Notes under the pieces: model-generated | The model's database searches: none | The model's input: the letters and a program-made list of their open reading frames with translations, nothing else | Told to the model about the DNA's origin: nothing | Source: Vibrio sp. LaRot3 | GTDB lineage: Bacteria > Pseudomonadota > Gammaproteobacteria > Enterobacterales > Vibrionaceae | NCBI RefSeq assembly: GCF_027587025.1 | Contig: NZ_JAPPTI010000001.1 | Span: 372,001 to 436,000 of the forward strand | Direction of reading: 5' to 3' | DNA: 64,000 nucleotides | Part shown: positions 1 through 8,929 of the stretch, one piece after another | Layout: each line of letters starts with the position of its first letter | How positions within the stretch are numbered: position 1 is the stretch's first letter | Program-made: the position numbers and the translations under genes

Positions 1-1268
1 AGGCCGAATAGAATCGCGTCTGCTCTTGTAGTACCAGAAATGCTAGAAATGTTCTCTGGCTGTCCTGGCGCGCCGAAGAATGGGTTTGCATTAGACTCGC
101 TAACATTGACGTCGCCACCCATTAGGTAAGTGAAGCCAAAGTCAACGTTTGATGACTTATCAATGTGATACGTGAAGCCGGCAGAGAACCAGTTGCGATC
201 AGAGTCTGGTACTGAAATTGATGTAACTTGATCTTGTGCGCTAGTGTCGTGCATGTAACCAGCGCGCAGAGTCCAGTCACTGTTCATGTAGTAAGTACCA
301 CCGATTGAATAGTGCATACCATTTTGCCATTCGTATTCATTCAAGACGCCGGCTTTCTCACTTTTTAAGACATCAAAAGAGTTCCAACCAATATATTGGA
401 TAGAGTAGTGAACAGCGAACTGAGTGTTTTCAATCTTATGGTAGCCAGAAAACTCTAGTAAGTCAGGAAGCGGCATTAGTAGTGTATCGTTTTCATACGT
501 AACACCTTTAAATACAACATCACCTTCTGCTTCTAGTTCTGGTGAGTAGTGGTAAGCCAGACCGAAGCGGTTGTTTTCGTCTAACTCAAACACAGTGCCG
601 ATGTTAAAGCCTACTGCCCAACCGTCAGCTTCGACGTCTAGTGCTTTACTTGTGCCTAACGCCGCAGCAATTTCAGGGCTGAATGAACGCTTTAATGTGC
701 CTTCACCGTAAATAAAATCAAGACCAGCACCAATGCTCCATTGTTTATTGATACGGTATGAGCCTGCTACACCTAAATTCATGCTTTTAACGTCAGTTAA
801 ACCGCCATATTCGTAACCTGGATAATCACCAGAAAATTCAGTTTTAGTACCGAAGTTAGTGTATGCATTAACGCCCCAGGCAAATTGTTCATTTACTGGA
901 ACGATTAAGTGAATATTTGGCGCAATAGAAGTATCACCAGCATCATCGTAATTCGCACTTTCTGCGCCTAGAGCGCCGTTTGTTGCTTGACATGTTGGAC
1001 CACAGTAGACGCCATCTTTAACTTCAATCATTGAAGTGATGCTTTCAAAACCGAGCGATAGCTCCATTTTGTCGAAGAGTGCCATTGCAGCAGGGTTACG
1101 TGCCATTACTGATGCGTTATCTGCGATAACGGCATCACCAGCAAAAGCGCGACCAATACCGGTAGCTGATTGTGCGTTTAATTGGAAACCTGCGGCGAGA
1201 GCTTGTTGCGATGCAAGTGTAATGGTTACTGCTAACAGCGATTTCTTAAACAGACGCGTGTTATTCAT
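1..1268 (-). CDS. fadL: FadL-family outer-membrane long-chain fatty acid transporter (3' end missing)
   Basis: Beta-barrel porin that takes up long-chain fatty acids across the outer membrane. Read on the minus strand from the ATG at 1268, the protein begins MNNTRLFKKSLLAVTITLAS, a signal peptide ending in QQALA, then the FadL N-terminal signature AGFQLNAQSATGIGRAFAGD and ARNPAAMA (the plug/hatch region). The frame stays open to base 1, about 422 codons, so only the last strands of the barrel lie outside the window. A GGAAAAAG ribosome binding site precedes the ATG. Together with fadI and fadJ downstream it forms a fatty-acid uptake and oxidation locus, as in other gammaproteobacteria. Family assignment is firm; Vibrio genomes carry several FadL paralogues, so the exact orthologue is not settled. 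Confidence 0.92.
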   Translation of the reverse strand, partial: MNNTRLFKKSLLAVTITLASQQALAAGFQLNAQSATGIGRAFAGDAVIADNASVMARNPAAMALFDKMELSLGFESITSMIEVKDGVYCGPTCQATNGALGAESANYDDAGDTSIAPNIHLIVPVNEQFAWGVNAYTNFGTKTEFSGDYPGYEYGGLTDVKSMNLGVAGSYRINKQWSIGAGLDFIYGEGTLKRSFSPEIAAALGTSKALDVEADGWAVGFNIGTVFELDENNRFGLAYHYSPELEAEGDVVFKGVTYENDTLLMPLPDLLEFSGYHKIENTQFAVHYSIQYIGWNSFDVLKSEKAGVLNEYEWQNGMHYSIGGTYYMNSDWTLRAGYMHDTSAQDQVTSISVPDSDRNWFSAGFTYHIDKSSNVDFGFTYLMGGDVNVSESNANPFFGAPGQPENISSISGTTRADAILFG

Positions 1269-1362
1269 GTTGCTTTTTCCTTTTTGTATTCGCCTCTATT
1301 TGGGCGTTTTATTTGAGCAATTGCTCAGTTGGGGCTGATCCTAGAGCTTAGTATAGTTTATA

Positions 1363-1379
1363 GAAATCCGACCATTGCC
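1363..1379 (-). promoter_or_regulatory. possible FadR half-operator upstream of fadL
   Basis: On the minus strand the bases read AATGGTCGGATTT, which matches the TGGTCNGA core of the FadR operator and 10 of 13 aligned positions of ACTGGTCGGACCT. A TATACT box lies just downstream at 1350-1355. The left and right arms are poorly conserved, so this is weaker than the site before fadI. Confidence 0.35.
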
Positions 1380-1478
1380 TAATTAGATGATAAAATTGCG
1401 GAAATGATGTGTATTTGGCAGGAAAATGCTGTTATTTGCGCCGTTTTAGAGTGTTAACTCTAGAAAAGGTGAAAATTT

Positions 1479-1505
1479 AAGGCCTAAGTGGAGAACTTAG
1501 GCCTT
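1479..1505 (-). terminator. stem-loop terminator after the DUF3379 gene
   Basis: Eleven-base stem AAGGCCTAAGT paired with ACTTAGGCCTT around a five-base loop, followed on the minus strand by AAATTTT. It lies directly after the stop codon of the DUF3379 gene and separates it from fadL. Confidence 0.6.
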
Positions 1506-1515
1506 TCGTTGAGAG

Positions 1516-2235
1516 TTACATTGGTTTAAGAATGTTGACGATGTTTTTGGCGATGTTAGTAACATCTTCGCCGTCGTTACCTACAATGATTAAGCTAAAA
1601 TCATCTAATGGTTCTATCACACCGGTTAGTCCTTGTTCGGCGAACGTCTCAACTTTTGAACTAGCAATGCCAGTTAAAAATAGCGTGACTTTACCTTGTT
1701 GACCTTTAAACACCATGTGCAAGGCATTCGATTGACCAAAACCACAGTGATTGAGGTAATAAACGTGGTACGGGAAGTGTTGGCCTAATTGATGAGCAAA
1801 TGGCGCCATTTTGGTATTGATCTGCAAATTGCCCACTTCTTCATCAAGATTGTTAATGAAGGGTTGCTCGTCAAATACGTGCTGTACAGCGGTTGTTGCA
1901 AGGCTTGCTTGAGCAGGCGAAACAACAATGTTTCCCCAATTTATTTGACTAACCATGATACCGGCTGCGAAAGACGCCGCTAAAGCCATGCTACGTTTAA
2001 AAAAGTTAGGTTTCACAACGTTGTTTTGTTGCTGAGAGCTTTGGTTGAACAAAATTTTGTCCGCCAAGTCTTCTGGTACATCAACATTCATCGCTTTGGC
2101 TATTTGCGCATCCAGTTCAAGAATATCTTCCGCAAATTTATTGTTACTTTCATTGGCACGCATCGTATCGACAATATCGCTATCCCGGCATTTGGGATCG
2201 GACATAATTCGACGGCGGAATTCTAACTCATCCAT
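1516..2235 (-). CDS. DUF3379 membrane protein, probable anti-sigma partner
   Basis: Protein of 239 residues from the ATG at 2235. That start is chosen because AAGGAG lies six bases upstream, whereas the longer reading has no ribosome binding site. The N-terminal half (MDELEFRRRIMSDP, then acidic helices) is cytoplasmic. One membrane segment follows around residues 81-98 (SMALAASFAAGIMVSQI), and the C-terminal part is periplasmic. This layout and the gene order are typical of DUF3379 proteins. The ATG overlaps the end of the sigma-factor gene by eight bases (ATGGATGA), so the two are translationally coupled. A role as anti-sigma factor for that sigma is inferred from context and topology, not from a recognised anti-sigma domain. 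Confidence 0.8.
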   Translation of the reverse strand: MDELEFRRRIMSDPKCRDSDIVDTMRANESNNKFAEDILELDAQIAKAMNVDVPEDLADKILFNQSSQQQNNVVKPNFFKRSMALAASFAAGIMVSQINWGNIVVSPAQASLATTAVQHVFDEQPFINNLDEEVGNLQINTKMAPFAHQLGQHFPYHVYYLNHCGFGQSNALHMVFKGQQGKVTLFLTGIASSKVETFAEQGLTGVIEPLDDFSLIIVGNDGEDVTNIAKNIVNILKPM

Positions 2236-2791
2236 TGTGCGCTCCTTTATGATTATCATCTGACTCTAACATCTCTTTTAGCTGATTCCTTGCTCTAAAC
2301 AGACGCGTCATAACGGTATTTTTATTCAGCTCGAGGATTTGGCTAATTTCTTCACCACTGAACCCTCCAACCACTTGCAAAAACAAAGGCTCTCGATAGT
2401 CCACTTCAAGCTTCATTATCTGAGCATGTACCCACTCAGATTGATGATGTGGGTCGTCACTGACTTTGGCTTCGTTAGAGTGATCATCAATATCTACCAG
2501 ATCAAACTGCTTGCGTTCAAAGCGGCGAGCGTTTTCACGGCGTAAAATAGTGATGAGCCATGACTTTGCTGCTTTATCATCCTGCAAGCTATCGAGTGAC
2601 TTCCATGCTCTTAAACAAGTTTCTTGCACCAAATCTTCCGCTATCGTTGGGTCTTTACATAACCAATAGGCATAGCGATAAAGGTCTCGGTGGTAGGCTC
2701 TTACTAGAGCTTCATATTTTCTTTGTCTGTCCATATCTAAATCGACCGGACGTTTGGATTTTTTCTTCCCAAAAAAATCAATAATGGCCAC
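2228..2791 (-). CDS. ECF-type sigma-70 family RNA polymerase sigma factor
   Basis: Alternative sigma factor of 187 residues. Region 2 is visible (LYRYAYWLCKD, AEDLVQETCLRAWKSL, then KSWLITILRRENARR) and region 4 near the C-terminus (GEEISQILELNKNTVMTRLFRAR, a helix-turn-helix that reads the -35 element). Regions 1 and 3 are absent, as expected for the ECF class. I prefer the GTG at 2791 because GGAGG lies five bases upstream; a TTG at 2803 would add four residues and would include the ribosome binding site in the coding region. The gene is coupled to the DUF3379 gene downstream. Its target promoters cannot be read from the window. Its position between fadL and fadIJ is conserved in Vibrio and may mean envelope or lipid sensing (inference). 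Confidence 0.9.
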   Translation of the reverse strand: MAIIDFFGKKKSKRPVDLDMDRQRKYEALVRAYHRDLYRYAYWLCKDPTIAEDLVQETCLRAWKSLDSLQDDKAAKSWLITILRRENARRFERKQFDLVDIDDHSNEAKVSDDPHHQSEWVHAQIMKLEVDYREPLFLQVVGGFSGEEISQILELNKNTVMTRLFRARNQLKEMLESDDNHKGAHNG

Positions 2792-2968
2792 AAAAGCCTC
2801 CAAATATCACTTGGGGTACGAGTCAATCAGCGTAAAAGGGCAGTTAGGTAAAAGATAACTCACTGTTTTAAAGTGACTAAAACGATTACCTTACCAATTA
2901 AGTCAGAAATCGAATGAAAAATTGATCTAATTCAAAATATGACCCAACTCAGCGGTTATAGTACACCT

Positions 2969-3127
2969 TGTCATCTAGTTAGTGTTTCACTAACAAGTTG
3001 AGCAAGATGACACTTCCTTTTGAAGGCTGACTTTACTTTCTCCTAATCAGGAAACTGATTATTTTCAATTGGCGTAAGTTAATTGCTTTATACATTCCAA
3101 CCACACAGATTTGTGTGGTTTTTTTTT
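2969..3127 (+). ncRNA. candidate small RNA with intrinsic terminator
   Basis: A 160-base stretch between divergent genes carries a stacked set of stems on the plus strand. GTCATCT (2970-2976) pairs with AGATGAC (3005-3011) and encloses the hairpin GTTAGTG-TTT-CACTAAC. AATCAG-GAAA-CTGATT (3045-3060) is a tetraloop hairpin. A perfect nine-base terminator stem AACCACACA/TGTGTGGTT (3099-3120) runs into nine T. A TATAGT box at 2957-2962 sits at the right distance for a start near 2969, but the -35 region is poor, so an activator may be needed. No open frame with a ribosome binding site fits. I cannot assign it to a named family. It could also be a long attenuated leader, but fadI has its own promoter further down. 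Confidence 0.6.
3099..3127 (+). terminator. intrinsic terminator of the candidate small RNA
   Basis: Perfect nine-base-pair stem with a four-base loop (GATT), followed by an unbroken run of nine T (3119-3127). It is more than 200 bases upstream of fadI, so it does not belong to fadI itself. Confidence 0.85.
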
Positions 3128-3266
3128 GCCAAAAATTCTTTGAATAGTATTACATTCAGTTCACACACTCTTCTAAATATAGTGAAATTCTAAGCTGATA
3201 CAATCTTGTTTTTCATTTACTTAGCTATGCTAAAAGTCATCAAATCACATTTATTCAAACGTATGT

Positions 3267-3294
3267 TTGATTGCGTTAACATTTTAGTTACAAT
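3267..3294 (+). promoter_or_regulatory. fadIJ sigma-70 promoter
   Basis: TTGATT at 3267-3272 and TACAAT at 3289-3294 with a 16-base spacer. The start point would fall near 3301, inside the FadR operator that follows. Confidence 0.6.
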
Positions 3295-3295
3295 G

Positions 3296-3312
3296 TTTCT
3301 GGTCAGACCTCT
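3296..3312 (+). promoter_or_regulatory. FadR operator in front of fadI
   Basis: TTTCTGGTCAGACCTCT carries the full CTGGTCNGACC core of the known FadR operator (AACTGGTCNGACCAGTT type). It lies immediately after the -10 box and over the expected start point, where bound FadR would block transcription until long-chain acyl-CoA releases it. Confidence 0.8.
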
Positions 3313-3330
3313 AAGGATTAAGGAGCACCA

Positions 3331-4638
3331 ATGGGCAAGCAGCAAGTGACGACTCGCAATGGAGAAAGGGTCGCAATCGTAGCAGGATTGCGCACCCCAT
3401 TTGCACGTCAAAGCACGGAGTTTAGCCAAGTTCCGGCAGTGGACTTAGGCAAAATGGTGGTAAGTGAAATGCTTGCCCGAGTAGATATTGAACCGCAACT
3501 GATTGAGCAAGTGGTGTTTGGTCAAGTTGTGCAAATGCCAGAAGCGCCCAATATCGCAAGAGAGATCGTGTTAGGTACAGGAATGGATATTCATACCGAT
3601 GCCTACAGTGTGACTCGAGCTTGCGCGACCAGTTTTCAAGCGGCGGTGAATGTTGCTGAGAGTATTATGGCGGGAACCATTGATATTGGTATCGCGGGCG
3701 GCGCAGATTCTTCCTCAGTATTACCAATTGGTGTTTCCAAGAAAATGGCTGCTAATTTGTTGGCGTTGAGTAAAGCGCGTTCAATGAAGCAAAAGCTGAG
3801 CATACTCAAATCGTTCTCACTGAAAGATCTTATGCCTGTCCCACCTGCGGTTGCTGAATATTCTACAGGCCTATCGATGGGCCAAACTGCGGAACAGATG
3901 GCGAAAAGTCATGGGATTAGCCGTCAAGAGCAAGATGAATTAGCTCATCGCTCTCACTCCCTTGCTTCTCAAGCGTGGAAAGAAGGTAAGATTTCCGGTG
4001 AAGTGATGACAGCCTTCCCTGAACCTTACAAAAAATGGTTAGCAGAAGATAACAACATTCGCCATGACTCAACCTTAGAAGGTTATGCCAAGCTAAGACC
4101 AGCCTTTGACCGTCAATATGGCAGCGTTACTGCAGCGAATAGTACCCCGCTTACTGATGGCGCAGCGGCCGTGATGTTAATGCGGGAAGGTAAAGCGAAA
4201 GAGCTAGGCTTAGACATTCTTGGTTATATTCGCTCTTATGCGTTTTCAGCGATTGGGGTTGAGCAAGATATGTTGATGGGCCCATCTTATGCAACGCCAA
4301 TGGCGCTCGACCGCGCAGGCATAGAGCTGAGTGATTTAACTCTAATCGACATGCACGAAGCGTTTGCGGCTCAAGCTCTTTCGAACGTCAAAATGTTTGC
4401 CAGTGACAAGTTTGCCCAGGAGAAATTAGGGCGAGCGAAAGCTATTGGTGAGATAGATATGGATAAGTTTAATGTGCTTGGTGGGTCTATCGCTTACGGG
4501 CATCCCTTTGCAGCGACAGGTGCTCGGATGATGACACAAACACTGCGTGAACTGAAGCGTCGAGGTGGCGGCTTGGCATTGAATACCGCTTGTGCGGCTG
4601 GTGGCTTAGGTGCTGCTATGATTTTGGAGGTTGAGTAA
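3331..4638 (+). CDS. fadI: acetyl-CoA C-acyltransferase FadI (3-ketoacyl-CoA thiolase)
   Basis: Beta subunit of the FadIJ beta-oxidation complex; it cleaves 3-ketoacyl-CoA with CoA to give acetyl-CoA and a shortened acyl-CoA. The 435-residue length is that of FadI. Thiolase landmarks are present: the nucleophilic cysteine in TRACATSF (Cys98), the HEAFAAQ and [10 protein letters not shown] histidine motifs, and the second active cysteine in [12 protein letters not shown] near the C-terminus. AAGGAG precedes the ATG. The stop codon overlaps the fadJ start (TAATG), so thiolase and hydratase/dehydrogenase subunits are made together. FadI rather than FadA is supported by length and by its order ahead of fadJ. 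Confidence 0.95.
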   Translation: MGKQQVTTRNGERVAIVAGLRTPFARQSTEFSQVPAVDLGKMVVSEMLARVDIEPQLIEQVVFGQVVQMPEAPNIAREIVLGTGMDIHTDAYSVTRACATSFQAAVNVAESIMAGTIDIGIAGGADSSSVLPIGVSKKMAANLLALSKARSMKQKLSILKSFSLKDLMPVPPAVAEYSTGLSMGQTAEQMAKSHGISRQEQDELAHRSHSLASQAWKEGKISGEVMTAFPEPYKKWLAEDNNIRHDSTLEGYAKLRPAFDRQYGSVTAANSTPLTDGAAAVMLMREGKAKELGLDILGYIRSYAFSAIGVEQDMLMGPSYATPMALDRAGIELSDLTLIDMHEAFAAQALSNVKMFASDKFAQEKLGRAKAIGEIDMDKFNVLGGSIAYGHPFAATGARMMTQTLRELKRRGGGLALNTACAAGGLGAAMILEVE

Positions 4639-6752
4639 TGAGTGATTTAAAAGCGTTTAACCTCAGTATCGATGATAACAACATTGCATGGCTTGCCATC
4701 GATGTACCCAATGAGAAGATGAATACCTTGCAAGCGGCTTTTGCTGATGAAATGGAGCAAGTGTTCGCTGAAATTGAGCAGCATAAAGGCGCGTTACAAG
4801 GTTTGATTATCCACTCAGGTAAGCCAGACAACTTCGTAGCTGGTGCCGATGTCCGCATGTTGGATGCTTGCAAGTCAGCACAAGAAGCGCAAGCGTTAGC
4901 TGAAAAAGGTCAGCAGATGTTCCAAAAGCTTGCTGATTTAGCCTTTCCTGTTGTTGCAGCAATCCATGGCCCATGCTTGGGCGGTGGTTTAGAGCTCGCT
5001 TTAGCTTGTGACTATCGCGTATGCAGTGATGACGATAAAACACGTATCGGTTTACCCGAAGTTCAATTGGGTTTACTGCCGGGATCTGGAGGTACGCAAA
5101 GACTGCCAAGGTTGATTGGTCTACTGCCATCGCTCGATATGATTTTGACCGGTAAACAGCTGCGAGCTAAAAATGCCAAAAAGCTTGGTGTAGTGGATGC
5201 TTGTGTCCCTAACACCATTTTATTGGAAGTCGCGAAGCAGTTTGTCGAGCAAAAGGACAAAGCCAAACGTAAAACTACGACCAAAGAAAAACTGATGGCC
5301 CAAACAGGCTTTGGCCGTAAAGTGATTTTTGAACAAGCTGCCAAGAAGACCGAGCAAAAAGCGCGAGGTAACTATCCGGCGACAAGTGCGATCTTAGAGG
5401 TGATTCGCCATGGTTTAGAGCATGGCTATGAAGCGGGCCTTGCGAAAGAAGCGCAGCAATTTGGTGAGTTAGTCATGACTGACCAATCCAAAGCATTGCG
5501 TTCCATTTTCTTCGCGACCACCGAAATGAAGAAAGAGAATGGGGCAGACGCTGAACCAAAAACAGTCGACCGAGTGGCGGTTTTAGGTGGTGGCTTGATG
5601 GGCGCGGGTATTAGCCATGTGACCGTGGCAAAAGCGAAACTACCCGCGCGGATTAAAGATGTGTCTAATGATGGTGTATTGAACGCGCTTAACTACAACT
5701 ACAAATTGTTCGAGAAACAGAAAAAGCGTCGAATTCTCTCTAAAGCTCAGCTGCAAGCCAAGATGAACCAGCTCTCTGGCGGTATTGATTTCACCACGTT
5801 TAATCGCACTGATGTAGTGATTGAAGCGGTGTTTGAAGATCTTGCTTTGAAACAGAAAATGGTGGCGGATGTTGAAGAAAATGCCAAAACCGATACGATT
5901 TTCGCGACCAACACATCGTCGTTGCCGATTCACCAAATTGCAGAGGAAGCGCAACGTCCTGAAAATGTAGTGGGTTTACATTACTTCAGTCCGGTAGAAA
6001 AAATGCCGTTGGTTGAAGTGATTCCGCATGAGTCAACCTCTGAGGAAACCATTTCTACCGTTGTGGATTTAGCACGAAAACAAGGTAAGACGCCGATAGT
6101 CGTCAAAGACAGAGCCGGTTTTTATGTAAACCGTATTTTGACGCCCTACATGAATGAAGCGGCGCAAATATTGTTAGTTGGTGAGCCCATCGAACACTTA
6201 GATAATGCATTGGTCAATGCAGGGTTCCCAGTCGGTCCTATTGCATTGTTGGATGAGGTTGGAGTCGATATTGGCGCTAAGATCATGCCGATATTGGTTG
6301 ATGAGCTTGGCCCTAGATTCAAAGGCCCTGACGTGTTCGATACCTTGCTCAATGATGGTCGTAAAGGTCGCAAGAGTGGCAAGGGTTTCTATACCTACAA
6401 CGGTAAAAAGAAGCAGGTTGATAAGAGCGCTTACAAACTATTGAAGTTAGAGCCAGAGTCAAAGCTAACCGAAAAAGAGATTGCGATGCGCTGTTTACTG
6501 CCAATGCTTAATGAAGCGGTCCGCTGTTTGGATGAAGGGATCATTCGTAGTGCTCGTGATGGGGATATCGGAGCGATATTTGGTATTGGATTCCCTCCAT
6601 TTTTGGGTGGGCCTTTCCGCTATATGGATCAGCTAGGTATTAAGCAAGTTGTGGAGATCATGAATGAACATGCTTCTAAATACGGCGATCGTTTCGCTCC
6701 GTGTGACGGCTTGTTAACCCGGGCAAGCATTGATGCCAAGTTTTACGATTAG
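4638..6752 (+). CDS. fadJ: fatty acid oxidation complex subunit alpha FadJ
   Basis: Bifunctional enoyl-CoA hydratase / 3-hydroxyacyl-CoA dehydrogenase, 704 residues. The N-terminal crotonase domain shows [25 protein letters not shown] (oxyanion-hole glycines) and [20 protein letters not shown] with the catalytic glutamate. The dehydrogenase domain starts near residue 310 with the NAD-binding [18 protein letters not shown] and continues with [17 protein letters not shown]. The C-terminal 3HCDH repeat includes DEVGVDIG and [14 protein letters not shown]. It partners with FadI, mainly for anaerobic or medium-chain fatty acid degradation in the enterobacterial model. The gene overlaps fadI by one base and ends at a strong terminator. 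Confidence 0.95.
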   Translation: MSDLKAFNLSIDDNNIAWLAIDVPNEKMNTLQAAFADEMEQVFAEIEQHKGALQGLIIHSGKPDNFVAGADVRMLDACKSAQEAQALAEKGQQMFQKLADLAFPVVAAIHGPCLGGGLELALACDYRVCSDDDKTRIGLPEVQLGLLPGSGGTQRLPRLIGLLPSLDMILTGKQLRAKNAKKLGVVDACVPNTILLEVAKQFVEQKDKAKRKTTTKEKLMAQTGFGRKVIFEQAAKKTEQKARGNYPATSAILEVIRHGLEHGYEAGLAKEAQQFGELVMTDQSKALRSIFFATTEMKKENGADAEPKTVDRVAVLGGGLMGAGISHVTVAKAKLPARIKDVSNDGVLNALNYNYKLFEKQKKRRILSKAQLQAKMNQLSGGIDFTTFNRTDVVIEAVFEDLALKQKMVADVEENAKTDTIFATNTSSLPIHQIAEEAQRPENVVGLHYFSPVEKMPLVEVIPHESTSEETISTVVDLARKQGKTPIVVKDRAGFYVNRILTPYMNEAAQILLVGEPIEHLDNALVNAGFPVGPIALLDEVGVDIGAKIMPILVDELGPRFKGPDVFDTLLNDGRKGRKSGKGFYTYNGKKKQVDKSAYKLLKLEPESKLTEKEIAMRCLLPMLNEAVRCLDEGIIRSARDGDIGAIFGIGFPPFLGGPFRYMDQLGIKQVVEIMNEHASKYGDRFAPCDGLLTRASIDAKFYD

Positions 6753-6770
6753 CGTTCAACTGGTTTATAT

Positions 6771-6798
6771 AAAGGCGAGCATTATGCTCGCCTTTTTT
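6771..6798 (+). terminator. terminator after fadJ
   Basis: AAAGGCGAGC paired with GCTCGCCTTT around ATTAT, followed by a T run. Confidence 0.9.
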
Positions 6799-6830
6799 GT
6801 GAGAGAGCTAACTAATGCAACCAATGGTAT

Positions 6831-6859
6831 TTGAGTGAGTTGAATATAAACCTTACTAT
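6831..6859 (+). promoter_or_regulatory. promoter of the orphan trpB gene
   Basis: TTGAGT at 6831-6836 and TACTAT at 6854-6859 with the ideal 17-base spacer; the start point would be near 6866. Confidence 0.7.
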
Positions 6860-6867
6860 GCGAAAGT

Positions 6868-6882
6868 GTACTAGTTAGGTAG
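6868..6882 (+). promoter_or_regulatory. probable TrpR operator
   Basis: GTACTAGTTAGGTAG reproduces ten consecutive bases, GTACTAGTTA, of the TrpR operator (the palindrome GTACTAGTTAACTAGTTC in enterobacterial trp promoters) and part of the second arm. It sits just downstream of the promoter start point and upstream of the AAGGAG ribosome binding site, a position where a repressor would act. Confidence 0.65.
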
Positions 6883-6895
6883 GACAAGGAGCCCC

Positions 6896-8119
6896 ATGAA
6901 AAACACATTTGATCACAACACCCCTGATGCTCAAGGTTATTTCGGCGAATATGGTGGTAGTTTTATTCCAGAAGAGTTGCAGAAAGTGATGGATGACATT
7001 ACGGCTGCATACAATGAGTGCCGCAAAGATCCTGAGTTTCAAGCGGAGCTAGCAAGGCTGTATAAGCACTTTGTTGGTCGTCCTAGTCCTATCTTTCATG
7101 CCCAAAACCTTTCAGCTAAATATGGCGCAGATATTTACCTTAAACGAGAAGATCTTAACCATACTGGCGCGCACAAGATTAACCATTGCTTGGGTGAAGC
7201 TTTGCTGGCGAAGAAAATGGGCAAAAAGAAGTTAATTGCCGAAACGGGAGCAGGTCAGCATGGTGTCGCGTTGGCAACAGCGGCGGCTTTGGTCGGTTTG
7301 GAATGTGATATCTATATGGGCGAAGTAGATATCGCTAAAGAGCACCCGAACGTAGTGCGTATGCGCATCTTGGGCGCGAACGTCATTCCTGCGACTCATG
7401 GGCGCAAAACCCTAAAAGAAGCCGTAGATGCGGCGTTTGAGGCCTACTTAAAAGATCCAATCAATCAACTATATGCCATCGGTTCTGTTGTTGGCCCGCA
7501 TCCTTTCCCAATGATGGTGCGAGATTTTCAATCGATTATAGGTAACGAAGCGCGTGAGCAATTCCAAGAAATGACGGGTGTATTGCCTAATAACTTGGTG
7601 GCTTGTGTGGGTGGTGGTTCAAACGCTATGGGGTTGTTTAGCGCTTTCCTTGAGGATGAACAGGTATCTATACATGGCGTAGAGCCCGCGGGTCGTTCTA
7701 TTGAACAAGTGGGTGAACATGCTGCAACTTTAACTCTGGGTGAGCCCGGCGTTATGCATGGTTTTAAATCCTACATGCTCAAAGATAACCAAGGGGAGCC
7801 ACAAGAGGTGTATTCTGTGGCGAGTGGACTCGATTACCCATCAGTTGGGCCTCAACATGCTTACCTAAAAGATCTCGGTCGCGTCAATTACGGCACCGCT
7901 GACGACAAAGAAGCGATCGATGCTTTCTTTGAGCTATCACGCCTTGAAGGGATCATTCCAGCGATAGAGTCGTCTCACGCAGTCGCTTACGCATTGAAGT
8001 TAGCCAAACAAGGTGAAAAAGGCTCAATATTGCTTAACTTATCTGGGCGTGGCGACAAGGATATCGATTTTGTTGTTGAACATTACGGTCAACAGTATGG
8101 CATCGAAAAGCTCGTTTAG
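6896..8119 (+). CDS. trpB: stand-alone tryptophan synthase beta subunit
   Basis: PLP enzyme of 407 residues that joins indole and serine to make tryptophan. The PLP lysine is in [10 protein letters not shown] (Lys94, equivalent to Lys87 of the Salmonella enzyme), the catalytic glutamate in AETGAGQHG (Glu116, equivalent to Glu109), and the phosphate-binding loop is CVGGGSNA. The C-terminal ESSHA and SGRGDKD motifs are present, so it should be active. No trpA or other trp gene is next to it, so it is monocistronic and probably a second copy besides the main trp operon (inference, as that operon is not in the window). Promoter and operator upstream suggest TrpR control. A likely role is salvage of free indole. 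Confidence 0.9.
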   Translation: MKNTFDHNTPDAQGYFGEYGGSFIPEELQKVMDDITAAYNECRKDPEFQAELARLYKHFVGRPSPIFHAQNLSAKYGADIYLKREDLNHTGAHKINHCLGEALLAKKMGKKKLIAETGAGQHGVALATAAALVGLECDIYMGEVDIAKEHPNVVRMRILGANVIPATHGRKTLKEAVDAAFEAYLKDPINQLYAIGSVVGPHPFPMMVRDFQSIIGNEAREQFQEMTGVLPNNLVACVGGGSNAMGLFSAFLEDEQVSIHGVEPAGRSIEQVGEHAATLTLGEPGVMHGFKSYMLKDNQGEPQEVYSVASGLDYPSVGPQHAYLKDLGRVNYGTADDKEAIDAFFELSRLEGIIPAIESSHAVAYALKLAKQGEKGSILLNLSGRGDKDIDFVVEHYGQQYGIEKLV

Positions 8120-8141
8120 TGTTCAATTTCGCTAAAACATT

Positions 8142-8170
8142 AAGCTGACGTTATCACGTCAGCTTTTTTT
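8142..8170 (+). terminator. terminator after trpB
   Basis: AAGCTGACG paired with CGTCAGCTT around TTATCA, followed by seven T. Confidence 0.9.
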
Positions 8171-8300
8171 ATGCCTGCCTCAATCGAAACCGAGTGTTTA
8201 ATGACATACTCCGAACTGTACCAAATCCCAATAGGCGTTTATTATCAATAGATAACAATTGCTCAACAAAATGAATTAATAAAATTAAAAAGGAATCGCC

Positions 8301-8849
8301 ATGGATGCGTTAGATCTACTCCTTAACCGTCGTTCTATTGGTAAGCTTTCTGCCCCTGCGCCAGAGGGTAAAGTACTCGAAAACATTATTCGCGCTGGTC
8401 TGAGAGCCCCAGATCATGCTGGATTAACCCCTTGGCGGTTTGTTATCTCTCAAGGCGAGGGATTGCAAAAATTGGCCGACATTCTTGTATCTGCTGCAAA
8501 GGCGGATAGCAGTGATCCTCAAGTGATAGAAAAGGTCAGCAATGCCCCTTTTCGAGCGCCGATGGTAATTACTGTGATTGCCAAAGTGACACCCCATGAA
8601 AAAGTGCCTGCGATTGAGCAGCATATCTCAGCGGGCTGTGCGGCACATGCGATGCAAATGGCTGCGGTAGCTCAAGGCTTTCAAGGTTTTTGGCGTTCAG
8701 GAAAATGGATGTTTCATGACAAGGTACAACAGGCGTTTGGTCTGGAAGGGGAGGATCAAATTGTCGGTTTTCTCTACCTTGGAACTCCGGGCTGTACCCC
8801 GCTAAAAGTGCCGGAAAGAGATTTGTCGAAGTTTGTTGAGTTTCTTTAA
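8301..8849 (+). CDS. ydjA: YdjA-type NAD(P)H nitroreductase
   Basis: Small FMN-dependent nitroreductase-family flavoprotein, 182 residues, a homodimer in its relatives, with no settled natural substrate. Landmarks are the N-terminal LLNRRSIGKL (FMN phosphate binding), RAPDHAGLTPWRF with the Asn-to-His type substitution seen in YdjA, and GFWRSGKWM in the second half. AAAGGA lies upstream of the ATG. It stands alone between two terminators. Confidence 0.88.
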   Translation: MDALDLLLNRRSIGKLSAPAPEGKVLENIIRAGLRAPDHAGLTPWRFVISQGEGLQKLADILVSAAKADSSDPQVIEKVSNAPFRAPMVITVIAKVTPHEKVPAIEQHISAGCAAHAMQMAAVAQGFQGFWRSGKWMFHDKVQQAFGLEGEDQIVGFLYLGTPGCTPLKVPERDLSKFVEFL

Positions 8850-8864
8850 ATAGGGTGAAATAGA

Positions 8865-8891
8865 AAACGGTTGGCTTAAAGCCAACCGTTT
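8865..8891. terminator. bidirectional terminator between ydjA and the LysR gene
   Basis: AAACGGTTGGCTT paired with AAGCCAACCGTTT, almost without a loop. It separates two convergent genes and could serve both. Confidence 0.7.
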
Positions 8892-8929
8892 ATACAAACA
8901 CATTTGTAGGGAAAGAGACGATGTGAAAA

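Noticed and set aside
2939..3001. 20-codon frame (ATG at 2939) in the small-RNA region
   Set aside because: No ribosome binding site and it ends inside the structured part of the candidate RNA.
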